NCBI GenBank assembly: GCA_963811635.1
Contig: CAWESB010000015.1
Span: 1 to 64,000, forward strand
From: JAIBJN01 sp963811635
GTDB lineage: Bacteria > Actinomycetota > Thermoleophilia > Gaiellales > Gaiellaceae
Reading direction: 5' to 3'
DNA: 64,000 nucleotides
The stretch's first letter is position 1, and each line of letters opens with the position of its first letter. Below are positions 17,177-24,925 of this stretch, piece after piece. The notes under the pieces were generated by a model. The model was not told the DNA's origin, did no database searches, and worked only from the letters and a program-made list of their open reading frames with translations. Position numbers and translations under genes: made by a program.

Positions 17177-17593
17177 ATGGCCGAACGCGACGAGCTCGTA
17201 CGCAGCCTCCAGGGCCTTGCCCTGTTCGCCGACCTGCGCGAAGCCGACCTCGAGGCGATCGCCGACCCCGAGTGGGAGCGGAGCTACGGCGAGAGCGAGC
17301 GGGTGCTCCGTCGCGGCCTGTCCGGTGGCGGGCTCTTCGTCATCCTCGACGGCGAGGCGGCGGTCGAGATCCACGGTGACGACAATCCGCGGCGACTCCT
17401 GCGCGGCGACTTCTTCGGCGAGGTCTCGACATTGCTGCAGTGCAAGCCGACCGCCGACGTCGTCGCGCGCACGCCCTTGCACGCACTCGAGATCCCCGGG
17501 CCGCAGCTCGAAACCTTCCTCCTGCAGTACCCGCACGTGACCTTCCGGATGCTGCAGACCGTCACACGCAGGCTTCGGGACCTCCTCCAGTAG
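17177..17593 (+). CDS. Cyclic-nucleotide-binding domain protein
   Basis: A stand-alone cNMP-binding domain (138 residues, CRP/PKA-R fold). The beta-roll is recognisable from LFADLREADLEAIA through LFVILDGEAAVEI, with the phosphate-binding-cassette-like segment RGDFFGEVSTLLQCKPTADVVA (split here by the line FFGEVS). The cassette Arg of cAMP receptors is not obvious: after the glutamate of FFGE the chain reads STLLQCKPTADV, so the ligand may be altered. No DNA-binding domain follows. Its stop overlaps a flavoprotein gene by one base, and a nucleotide cyclase lies just beyond, which suggests it senses the product of that cyclase. Confidence 0.82.
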   Translation: MAERDELVRSLQGLALFADLREADLEAIADPEWERSYGESERVLRRGLSGGGLFVILDGEAAVEIHGDDNPRRLLRGDFFGEVSTLLQCKPTADVVARTPLHALEIPGPQLETFLLQYPHVTFRMLQTVTRRLRDLLQ

Positions 17594-19059
17594 TGAGCGG
17601 CGGCGAGGACGAGCGGCCGTTTCCGCCGGGGGAATATCCCGTCATCGTCGTCGGGAGCGGCCCGGGCGGCCTTCAGGCGAGCTACTGCCTCTCGCGGCTC
17701 GGGGTCGAGCACGCCGTCATCTCACGTGACGACGCGCCGGGCGGGATGTTCCGGCTCTGCCCGGTCTTCCAGCGCCTTCTCTCGTGGTCGAAGCCCGACG
17801 CGCTCGCCGAGCCGGGCACCCGCGAGTACGAGTGGTACGACCACAACAGCCTGCTGGCCGACGAGGCCGAGCATCAGGCGCTCGTGCCCAGCTTCATGGA
17901 CCGCTCGTACATGGTTCCCACGCGCGAGGAGATGGCACGCGGCCTCGCGGCGTTCGCCGAGCGCGTGCCGGTGGCCGTGCGCTACGGGTGCACCTGGGAG
18001 GGGACACGGCGGGAGGACGACGGGCGGCTCGTCCTCACGACCTCCGACGGGGAGTACCGGGCACGGGCGATCGTGTTCGCGATCGGTGTGACGACGCCCT
18101 GGTTCTCGCCGATCCCCGGCATCGAGGCCGTCCCGCACTACGTCGGTACGAGGTCGCCCGCCGACTACCGCGGGCGCAGCGTCTTCGTCATCGGCAAGCG
18201 CAACTCCGGCTTCGAGATCGCCGACGGCCTCCTCCCGTGGGCGAGGCAGGTGATCCTCGGCTCTCCGCGGCCAGTGCAGACCGCCGTGATCGCGCAGGCA
18301 TCCGTCCGCGTCCGCTACCTGCAGCCGTACGAGGACGCGAGCCTCGGCGGCGGGACGCTCGCGCTCGACCTCGCCGTGGAGCGCATCGAGCGCCTCGACG
18401 CGGGCTGGCGTATCGTCGGCAACGGGACGAGCCGCCCCGGCCCGATCGATCTCGAGGTCGACGAGGTGATCGCGGCCACAGGCTTCGCCGCGCCTCTTCT
18501 CGACCTCGACGAACTGGGCGTGCGCACCGTGTCGCAGGGCCGCATTCCGGCGCTGACGCCGTTTTGGGAGAGCGCGCCGGGCTCGGGCATCTACTTCGCC
18601 GGGAACGCCACCCAGGGAGCGGCCGGATTGCGCAAGCACGGCGTCGGCGCCGCGTCGCCCGCCGTGCACGGCTTCCGCTACAACGCGAGGATCATGGCGC
18701 GCCATCTGGCCGCGACCCACCTCGGCATCGAGGTTCCGGCCCAGCAGGTCGAGGGCGATCAGGCCTCCTATCTCCTGCAGGAGCTGACCAAGGCGCCCGA
18801 GCTCTGGGCGCAGAAGTCCTATCTCGCACGCGTCGTGCACGGCGACGGGCGCGCGGAGATCGCGCCCCTCGCCGCCCACCTCGACGACCCCGGCACCGAT
18901 TCGGTGGCGGTCGCGGTCGAGATGAACGCGGCCGGTGATGTCTACCCGGCCGTGTACACGACCCGGGCAGGCCAGATGCGCGAGCACCTGCTCTCTCCGG
19001 ACCTCCGGAACGACTTCCGCGGCCCCGAGCACGAACGGGAGCTGCGCGCGGCGCTGTGA
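17593..19059 (+). CDS. FAD/NAD(P)-binding oxidoreductase, monooxygenase/YpdA-like
   Basis: Two-dinucleotide-binding flavoprotein of 488 residues. The FAD motif GSGPGGLQASYCLSRLG starts near residue 18, a second Rossmann motif VFVIGKRNSGFEIA lies near residue 198, and an ATGFAAP segment resembles that of flavin monooxygenases. There is no CxxC redox pair. About 70 C-terminal residues after the FAD fold (LQELTKAPELWAQKSYL onward) look like an extra domain I do not recognise. GTG 17593 overlaps the CNBD stop, and the 3' end overlaps the cyclase as GTGA. Flavin monooxygenase or YpdA-like disulfide reductase are both possible; the context hints at cyclic-nucleotide control. Confidence 0.75.
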   Translation: MSGGEDERPFPPGEYPVIVVGSGPGGLQASYCLSRLGVEHAVISRDDAPGGMFRLCPVFQRLLSWSKPDALAEPGTREYEWYDHNSLLADEAEHQALVPSFMDRSYMVPTREEMARGLAAFAERVPVAVRYGCTWEGTRREDDGRLVLTTSDGEYRARAIVFAIGVTTPWFSPIPGIEAVPHYVGTRSPADYRGRSVFVIGKRNSGFEIADGLLPWARQVILGSPRPVQTAVIAQASVRVRYLQPYEDASLGGGTLALDLAVERIERLDAGWRIVGNGTSRPGPIDLEVDEVIAATGFAAPLLDLDELGVRTVSQGRIPALTPFWESAPGSGIYFAGNATQGAAGLRKHGVGAASPAVHGFRYNARIMARHLAATHLGIEVPAQQVEGDQASYLLQELTKAPELWAQKSYLARVVHGDGRAEIAPLAAHLDDPGTDSVAVAVEMNAAGDVYPAVYTTRAGQMREHLLSPDLRNDFRGPEHERELRAAL

Positions 19060-20462
19060 GGCGCGTCGGCCTCACGGCTCTTCTTCTCGCCCTCCCGCTC
19101 ACCGGGCTGCTCCTGCTCCTGGGCGTGCCCGACCTCGACGTCAGCTGGGAGCAGCAGCCGTCGCATTTCTGGCTCATCCTCGCCTCGGCGGTACTCAGCT
19201 TCCTGCTCGGCTTCCTCATGGCCGAGGCGGCCGCGAGGCGCGGCGACGCACGCGTGCTCCTCGTCGGGCTCGCGTTTCTCTCCGGCTCGGGCTTTCTCGC
19301 CCTGCACGCCCTCGCCACGCCCGGCGTGCTCCTGACGGGCAAGAACGCCGGCTTCCAGATCGCGTCCGCGATCGGCCTCCTGATCGCCTCCGGGTTCGCC
19401 GCCGCCTCGGCGCTCCCGCTCGGCGAGGGCGCCGCCTCCTCGGTGCTGCGCGAGCGGCGCTTCCTGTTCGCGTCCGTCGGGATTGCGATCGCGGTGTGGG
19501 CGGTGCTCGCGCTCGGGACGCTGCCGCCGCTGGACGAGCCGATCACCCCGGAGGCCGCGCGCGGGCCGCTCCTGCTCCTCTGGGCCCTCGGCGGCCTCTT
19601 CTACGGCTACGCCGCCTACCGCTACGCGCGCCTGTGGGTCAGGCGGCGCGCGCCTGTCGCGCTCGCCGTCACCTCGGCCTGGGTCCTGCTGGCGGAGGCG
19701 ATGCTGGCGATCGCAATCTCGCGCAACTGGCACGTGAGCTGGTGGGAGTGGCACCTGCTCATGCTCCTGGCCTTCGGGCTCGTGGCACGCAGCGTCTGGG
19801 CGGAATGGAAGCGCGAGGGCTCGAGCGCCGAGGTCTTTGCCGACCTCTACGAGGAGCGCACGCTCGGCCGCAACGAGTACGTCAGCGTCCTCTTCGCCGA
19901 CCTGCAGGCATTCACGACCTTCGCCGAGCGAACGCCGCCCGACGAAGTGCGGACGATGCTCAACGCCTACTTCCTGGCCGCCGCGCCCGTGCTCCAGGAG
20001 GAGAACGGCGAGATCGTCCAGACCGTGGGCGACGCCATCTTCGCCGTCTTCAGGGGCGAGGACCACGAGGCGAGAGCCGCCCGCGCCGGGCTGGGCCTAC
20101 AGGCGGCCTGCGCGGTCGTGCCCGACCGTCGCCCGGACTGGCCGCAGTTCCGCGTCGGGGTCAACTCGGGGGAAGCCCACGTCGGCCTCGTCCAGGCCCC
20201 GGGGGCGAAGTCGTACACGCCCACCGGCGACGTCGTCAACACGGGCGCCCGCCTGGAGCAGCAAGCCCGTGCCGGCGAGGTCGTGATCGCGGAGACGACG
20301 CGCGCCGCACTCGGGTCCGGCGCCGTGGTCGACGACCTTGGCCCCCTGCCGGTGAAGGGGAAGGAGCGGCCGGTGCGGGCCTTCGTCCTACGCTCGCTCG
20401 CGGCGGACCGGGGCGAGGGCGACGAGCGCCTGCAGGATCAGGACGCCGAAGGCGAAGGCTAG
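19056..20462 (+). CDS. Membrane class III adenylate/guanylate cyclase
   Basis: Protein of 468 residues: six or seven transmembrane helices over roughly residues 5-255, then a class III cyclase catalytic domain. Metal-binding Asp282 (FADLQAFT) and Asp326 (VGDAIFAVF) and the transition-state pair Asn395/Arg399 (VNTGARLE) are present, so it should be active. The base-recognition position after Tyr is Thr388, as in class IIIb, but the usual Lys four residues before Asp326 is Gln322, so nucleotide choice is uncertain. The N-terminal module matches no sensor I can name. GTG start overlaps the flavoprotein stop (GTGA). The last 75 bases overlap a convergent small gene. Confidence 0.85.
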   Translation: MRRVGLTALLLALPLTGLLLLLGVPDLDVSWEQQPSHFWLILASAVLSFLLGFLMAEAAARRGDARVLLVGLAFLSGSGFLALHALATPGVLLTGKNAGFQIASAIGLLIASGFAAASALPLGEGAASSVLRERRFLFASVGIAIAVWAVLALGTLPPLDEPITPEAARGPLLLLWALGGLFYGYAAYRYARLWVRRRAPVALAVTSAWVLLAEAMLAIAISRNWHVSWWEWHLLMLLAFGLVARSVWAEWKREGSSAEVFADLYEERTLGRNEYVSVLFADLQAFTTFAERTPPDEVRTMLNAYFLAAAPVLQEENGEIVQTVGDAIFAVFRGEDHEARAARAGLGLQAACAVVPDRRPDWPQFRVGVNSGEAHVGLVQAPGAKSYTPTGDVVNTGARLEQQARAGEVVIAETTRAALGSGAVVDDLGPLPVKGKERPVRAFVLRSLAADRGEGDERLQDQDAEGEG

Positions 20463-20783
20463 GACGCCGCTCGCAGCGCCGGGCACGACGTCCTCGGGAA
20501 CGACCGGCGCACGGATGGCTGCGCCGACGACGATCGCGAGGACGAGCAGCGTCGCCAACGTGGCCTGGAGCCGTCCGAGCGCGTCACCGCGACCGCCGCT
20601 CGCGGCGTCGACGACACGGGCAAAGCAGATCAGGCCCGCGGCGGCGGTCACGGGAACGCCCAGGACGAGGAGGTAGAACGAGGCGGCGGCAAGCCCGAGC
20701 GCGTCCGAGACGGCAACCGCGAGGAGGAGGGCTCCGGCGAGCTCCACCGCCATCGCATCGGCGCCGCTGCGGGACTGCCACAT
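20388..20783 (-). CDS. Small hypothetical membrane protein
   Basis: Possible protein of 131 residues with four predicted transmembrane helices (about residues 14-34, 37-58, 74-90 and 102-125), charged loops and a basic C-terminus (VRRERA). I do not recognise the family. It accounts for the only otherwise gene-free stretch of more than 300 bases. Its 3' end overlaps the end of the cyclase gene by 75 bases on the opposite strand, unusually long for this window. An internal ATG at 20753 is an alternative start. A spurious frame cannot be ruled out, but the regular hydrophobic segments favour a real gene. Confidence 0.5.
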   Translation of the reverse strand: MWQSRSGADAMAVELAGALLLAVAVSDALGLAAASFYLLVLGVPVTAAAGLICFARVVDAASGGRGDALGRLQATLATLLVLAIVVGAAIRAPVVPEDVVPGAASGVLAFAFGVLILQALVALAPVRRERA

Positions 20784-20853
20784 GCGCCCCGATTCGGCGC
20801 CTTGCCTCGTTCTCCTCCGTTACCCTGGCCGCAGCGACTACGAGGAGGGCTGC

Positions 20854-21558
20854 ATGGCGGATACGACGGTCACCTGGCTCGGACACGCGACCTTTCGGAT
20901 CGATACTCCGGGAGGAAAGCGCATCTACATCGATCCGTGGCTCTCCAACCCGAAGTGCCCGGAGAACGAGCGCGAGCCCGAGCGCGTCGACCTGATCGCG
21001 CTCACCCACGGCCACGACGACCACGTCGGACAGACCCTCGAGCTGTGGAAGCAGTTCGACTGCCCGGTGGTCGCACTGGTCGAGCTCCGCGACTGGCTCT
21101 CGACGAAGGGCCTCCCCCAGGGGGACGACCACGCGCCCAACAAGGGCGGCACCGTCGAGGTCGAGGGCGTGAAGATCAGCCTCACGGACGCGAAGCACTC
21201 GAGCAGCACGTTCGAGAACGGCACCTTCGTGTACCTCGGCGAGCCGGCCGGCCTCGTCATCGAGGTGGAGAACGGGACGAAGCTCTACTTCGCGGGCGAC
21301 ACCTGCGTCTTCGGAGACATGGCGTTGATCCGCCGGATCCACGAGCCCGACGTCGCCGTCCTCCCGATCGGCGGGCACTTCACGATGGACCCCCGCGAGG
21401 CGGCGGTGGCGGTCGAGCTGCTCGGCGTCGCCCGCGCCATTCCGTGCCACTACGGGACGTTCCCGCTCCTCGCCGGCACGCCCGAGGAGTGGCGCGAGCG
21501 CCTGACGACGACCTGCGAGATCCTTGCGCCCGAACCGGGCGGCTCTGTCACAGTCTGA
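20854..21558 (+). CDS. Metal-dependent hydrolase, metallo-beta-lactamase fold (UPF0173 type)
   Basis: Protein of 234 residues. The signature THGHDDHVG (His52, His54, Asp56, His57) is the dinuclear-metal motif. Further ligands are in DAKHSSS, FAGDTCVFGDM and IPCHYGTFP. Length and sequence style fit the UPF0173/YtkL-like group, whose natural substrate is not established. The start is the ATG with GAGGAGG 5 bases upstream, one of the strongest Shine-Dalgarno sites in the window; a longer frame from 20782 has no such support. A small unknown gene follows after 2 bases. Confidence 0.85.
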   Translation: MADTTVTWLGHATFRIDTPGGKRIYIDPWLSNPKCPENEREPERVDLIALTHGHDDHVGQTLELWKQFDCPVVALVELRDWLSTKGLPQGDDHAPNKGGTVEVEGVKISLTDAKHSSSTFENGTFVYLGEPAGLVIEVENGTKLYFAGDTCVFGDMALIRRIHEPDVAVLPIGGHFTMDPREAAVAVELLGVARAIPCHYGTFPLLAGTPEEWRERLTTTCEILAPEPGGSVTV

Positions 21559-21560
21559 CC

Positions 21561-21836
21561 ATGAGAGAGCGCTGGTTCGGGGCCACGGGGAGACGCGTGC
21601 CGGAGATCGTCCTCGAAGGGGAGATCGAGCTCGGGGACGCGCTCGTCCTCGACGACGTCGCCGACGACTCGCGCCTCCGCGAGGCGCATGCCGCCGGAAT
21701 ACCGGTGGTCGTACGAGCCACCGACCCGGAGTCCGTGACGCGGGCGCTCGCCCGTCCCGAGGTGGCGTGCGTGCTCGTCCCCGCAGATCGCGGCGACCTG
21801 CGCGACCTCGACCTGCGCCGGATCACGTACGGCTGA
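21561..21836 (+). CDS. Small hypothetical protein
   Basis: Protein of 91 residues starting with ATG 2 bases after the hydrolase stop, so probably co-expressed with it. The sequence alternates short beta-like stretches (EIVLEGEIEL, GIPVVVRAT, VACVLVPAD) and helices, is rich in Asp, Arg and Glu, and has no membrane segment or cysteine pair. I do not recognise the family. Its end is 8 bases from the end of the convergent dehydrogenase gene, and the frame fills the gap, which supports it. Confidence 0.6.
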   Translation: MRERWFGATGRRVPEIVLEGEIELGDALVLDDVADDSRLREAHAAGIPVVVRATDPESVTRALARPEVACVLVPADRGDLRDLDLRRITYG

Positions 21837-21844
21837 CCCCGAGG

Positions 21845-22585
21845 TCAGCGGGCGTCGCCGGGGAGGCGGACTCCTGCTGCCCGCGCTCTGAACTCCGGGA
21901 CCGGGTCGGCCTCGGGACGCGCCACCAGCAGCACCGCGCCGAAGCCTCCGCCTGCGAGGGCGTCGACGAGCAGCTGCAGCCCGACGGCGAGCGCGAACGC
22001 CTTGTGCGCCTGCTCGCCGCCGAAGGGGACGAGCTCGTCGGGCGTCGCGGTGCCGGCGAGCACGTCGCCGTGCGTGACCTTGCCCATGGAGACGTCTGCG
22101 ACGATCGGGCCGCCGGCCGAGCTGGGGACCGCGATTGCGAGCGGGTTCGTGCCCGTGAGCGGCGGGCCGCCGCCGGGTGGGCGCAGCCGCGGCGGGGAAG
22201 TCGCGGTCAGGGCGGCGACGAGGCCGCCGTCGGCGAGCTTCCGCGCCCAGTAACCGAGGACGCCGGTGGGGAAGCACTGCTCGGCGACCACGACGCGCGC
22301 ATGCGCCGGAGGGGCGGCGAGCTGGGCCTCGACGATCGCCGCGAGCGTCAGGTAGCCGAGCGCGCCGCGGCCAGACCAACGCTCGTAGGAATCATCCGCC
22401 AGGACGCGCTCGGGACGGGCGCTCGGGTCGAGCTCGGGCAGGGCGGCGATCCAGTCGATCCGCGAGGTGCCGTGGCTCTCGCGGCCCCGGGCGTCGGCGT
22501 CGGCGAAGTGGTCGGCCAGGATCCGCGCCTCTCGCTCGGCGAAGCCGAGCGCCTGCAGCCGGCCGACGGCGTCCTCGACGCTCAG
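21845..22585 (-). CDS. Short Ldh_2-family (malate/L-lactate/ureidoglycolate) dehydrogenase
   Basis: NAD(P)-dependent oxidoreductase related to MdH/YlbC/AllD. The N-terminal block ends in ADARGRESHGTSRI, matching the conserved ADlrGxxSHG motif. LTGTNPLAIAVP, VADVSMGKVTHGDV and PFGGEQAHKAFALAVGLQLLV match further family blocks. It is about 246 residues against the usual 330-350, with internal loops missing, so activity is uncertain. The conserved N-terminus has no ATG, GTG or TTG in frame. The best start is CTG 22585, overlapping the stop of the upstream mrp gene as CTGA. A later start would delete the SHG motif. Confidence 0.7.
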   Translation of the reverse strand: MSVEDAVGRLQALGFAEREARILADHFADADARGRESHGTSRIDWIAALPELDPSARPERVLADDSYERWSGRGALGYLTLAAIVEAQLAAPPAHARVVVAEQCFPTGVLGYWARKLADGGLVAALTATSPPRLRPPGGGPPLTGTNPLAIAVPSSAGGPIVADVSMGKVTHGDVLAGTATPDELVPFGGEQAHKAFALAVGLQLLVDALAGGGFGAVLLVARPEADPVPEFRARAAGVRLPGDAR

Positions 22586-23700
22586 TTGTGAACGAGGGGC
22601 AGCGGCTTGACGATGCCGACCCCCTCCTCGCGCCGCGTGGACGCGAGCGTCTCGGCAAGAGCCACGATCGCGCGCGAGACGGCGCTCTCGGGCTCCGCGA
22701 GCACGATCGGCTCGCCCTGGTCGGCGAGCTCGCCGAGGCGCGGGTCGAAGGGGATCCGACCGAGCAGCGGCGCCTCGACCTCGGCGGCGAGCGCCTCGCC
22801 CCCACCCGATCCGAAGAGCTCCTCGTGAGAGCCGTCCTCGCGGGTCAGGTAGGACATGTTCTCGACGACGCCGAGCAGGCGCATGTTCGTCTTTCGCGCC
22901 ATCTGCGCGGCGCGAACGGCCACCTGCTGCGCGGCGCGATGCGGCGTCGTGACGACGATCGCCTCCGCCCGCGGCAGGAGCTGCCCGAGCGAGATGGCCA
23001 CGTCGCCCGTACCCGGCGGCATGTCCACGACGAGCACGTCGAGCTCGCCCCAGTGGACGTCGGAGAGGAACTGCTCGAGCGCCCGGTGCAGCATGGGGCC
23101 GCGCCACATCACCGGCGTGTTCTCGTCGAGGAAGAAGCCGATCGACATCACCTTGAGGTCGCCCCGGACCGGCGGGACGATCATGGCGCGCTCGCCCCCG
23201 TCGACGGCGATAGGCCGCTGGTGGACGCCGAGCATGTGCGGGATCGAGTAGCCGTAGACGTCCGCGTCGAGGACGCCTGCGCTCTGGCCGAGGCCCGAGA
23301 AGGCGACGGCGAGGTTCGCGGCGAGGGACGACTTGCCGACGCCGCCCTTACCGCTGGCCACGGCAAGGACCCGCGTGCTCGAGTCGACCGAGATGCCCGG
23401 GCTCCGCTCGGTGACGCCGCCGCGCAGGCGCGTCGTCAGCGCCGCCTTCTCCTCGGGCGACATCACGTCGAAGCCGAGCTCGACCTCGTCCACGCCGTCG
23501 AGCGGCTCGAGCGCGTTCTCGACCTGCTCCTGGAAGCTCGCGCGCAGCGGGCACCCGGGCACGGTGAGGGCGATGACGACGCCGACGCGGCCGCCGTCGA
23601 TGGTCACGTCCCGGACCATGTCGAGCTCGATGACGGAGCGCCCCAGTTCGGGGTCGTAGACGCCTTCGAGGGCGCTCAGGATCTCGTCTCGTGTGGCCAC
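22582..23700 (-). CDS. Mrp/ApbC-type P-loop ATPase, Fe-S cluster carrier
   Basis: Protein of 372 residues: N-terminal MIP18/DUF59 domain (residues 1-90, with GCPLRASF), then a ParA/MinD-like ATPase with the deviant Walker A motif ASGKGGVGKSSLAANLA near residue 112. Mrp proteins bind and transfer Fe-S clusters. The usual C-terminal CxxC of the family is not evident; the corresponding region reads VVENMSYLTREDGS, so cluster binding may be altered or lost. GTG 23700 follows a TAGCCT box by 6 bases. The 3' end overlaps the dehydrogenase start (CTGA). Family firm, cluster-carrier role inferred. Confidence 0.87.
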   Translation of the reverse strand: MATRDEILSALEGVYDPELGRSVIELDMVRDVTIDGGRVGVVIALTVPGCPLRASFQEQVENALEPLDGVDEVELGFDVMSPEEKAALTTRLRGGVTERSPGISVDSSTRVLAVASGKGGVGKSSLAANLAVAFSGLGQSAGVLDADVYGYSIPHMLGVHQRPIAVDGGERAMIVPPVRGDLKVMSIGFFLDENTPVMWRGPMLHRALEQFLSDVHWGELDVLVVDMPPGTGDVAISLGQLLPRAEAIVVTTPHRAAQQVAVRAAQMARKTNMRLLGVVENMSYLTREDGSHEELFGSGGGEALAAEVEAPLLGRIPFDPRLGELADQGEPIVLAEPESAVSRAIVALAETLASTRREEGVGIVKPLPLVHN

Positions 23701-23706
23701 AAGGCA

Positions 23707-23712
23707 AGGCTA
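23707..23712 (-). promoter_or_regulatory. Putative -10 box (TAGCCT) of the mrp gene
   Basis: TAGCCT on the minus strand ends 6 bases before the GTG start in the 38-base divergent spacer between mrp and the CapA-like gene. No Shine-Dalgarno sequence is present, consistent with a leaderless transcript. Confidence 0.45.
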
Positions 23713-23738
23713 GCAGCGCCGCTGTGCAAGATTGTGGC

Positions 23739-24902
23739 GTGCGCGCCGGAATCTCCGTCATCGTCGCAGCTGTTTCGCTCTCGCTCTGCGCGGGAACGGC
23801 GCCTGCCCAGACCGCCCCGACCGTGACCACGAACCTGCCCAGCTGGAGGGCGCCCGGCGGCTTGCTGGCGCTCCGCGGCACCGCCGCGCCCGGTGCTGCG
23901 GTCGAGTTGTGGATCGGCGCCGCCAAGCGCGCTGACACGACGGCCGAGGCCGACGGCGACTACGCCTTCAGCGTCCGCGTGCCGGCCACGCCGCGCACGT
24001 ACCTCGTCGCCGTTGTCTCGGGAGGGCAGCGAACGGCGGCGGGCCGGGTTTTGGTCCGGCCCGTGCGCCTCTCCGCGGTCGGCGACGTCAACCTCGGCGA
24101 CGGGGTCGCCACGGCGATGGCGCGCCACGGGACGAGGTGGCCGTGGCTCTACGTCGCCTCCAGGCTGCGGACGGCCGACATCGCCGTTGTCAATCTCGAA
24201 TGCACGGTCTCCACCAGGGGCCGGGCCTGGCCCGGGAAGCTCTTCACCTTCCGCGGCACGCCCGCTTCGCTCCGGACGACGCGCACGTTCGCCGGGATCG
24301 ACGTGGCCTCGCTCGCGAACAACCACTCGCTGGACTACGGCCGCGTCGCCTTCGCGGACACGCTCGCCTACGCGAAGCGCTACGGCATCCGCACGATCGG
24401 CGGCGGCGCCAACCTGACGCAGGCGCGCAAGCCGGCAATCCTGCTGCGCGGCGGGCTCAGGATCGCCTTCCTGGGCTTCGCGGAGGAGCGCCCGGCCGCG
24501 TTCGACGCCGGCCCCGGACGCTCGGGCCTGACGCCCGCGGCTCCCGCCTACATCCGCGCCGACGTCCGCCAGGCGAACCAGAACGCCGATGTCGTCGTCG
24601 TCTACTTCCACTGGGGGGTCGAGCTCGACCGGACCCCCAACGCGCGGGAGCGGATGCTGGCGCAGGTCTCGCTGGACTCTGGCGCATCCGTCGTGCTCGG
24701 CGCCCACCCGCACGTCCTGCAGCCGCGCGTGCGGCAGGGGAACCGGTTCATCGCCTGGAGCCTGGGGAACTTCGTCTTCGACTGGACGTCCCCGGGCACC
24801 GACCGGACGGGGATCCTCCGCCTCGGCCTCGACGCTGACGGCGTCGCCTCCTCGAGCTTCCTCCCGGCTCGCATCAACTGGGTGCAGCCGCGGCCCCAGT
24901 AG
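23739..24902 (+). CDS. CapA-family (PGA_cap) secreted metallophosphoesterase-like protein
   Basis: Protein of 387 residues with a signal peptide (MRAGISVIVAAVSLS through APAQ, cleavage near residue 24), a beta-sandwich region (about 30-105) and a CapA-like calcineurin-type domain. Family motifs are GDVNLGDG, NLECTVS, LANNHSLDYG, YFHWGVE, GAHPHVLQP and SLGNFVFDW. CapA proteins take part in poly-gamma-glutamate capsule synthesis in Bacillus, but many relatives are uncharacterised exported proteins and no capB/C genes are seen here. GTG 23739 was chosen because it places a proper signal peptide first; the longer frame from 23691 reaches into the divergent mrp gene. Confidence 0.82.
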   Translation: MRAGISVIVAAVSLSLCAGTAPAQTAPTVTTNLPSWRAPGGLLALRGTAAPGAAVELWIGAAKRADTTAEADGDYAFSVRVPATPRTYLVAVVSGGQRTAAGRVLVRPVRLSAVGDVNLGDGVATAMARHGTRWPWLYVASRLRTADIAVVNLECTVSTRGRAWPGKLFTFRGTPASLRTTRTFAGIDVASLANNHSLDYGRVAFADTLAYAKRYGIRTIGGGANLTQARKPAILLRGGLRIAFLGFAEERPAAFDAGPGRSGLTPAAPAYIRADVRQANQNADVVVVYFHWGVELDRTPNARERMLAQVSLDSGASVVLGAHPHVLQPRVRQGNRFIAWSLGNFVFDWTSPGTDRTGILRLGLDADGVASSSFLPARINWVQPRPQ

Positions 24903-24925
24903 TGCATCGCCTGGTGGGGCGCTAG

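Noticed and set aside
23691..23738. Longer N-terminus of the CapA-like protein
   Set aside because: It would run into the divergent mrp gene and place 16 non-signal residues before a good signal peptide.
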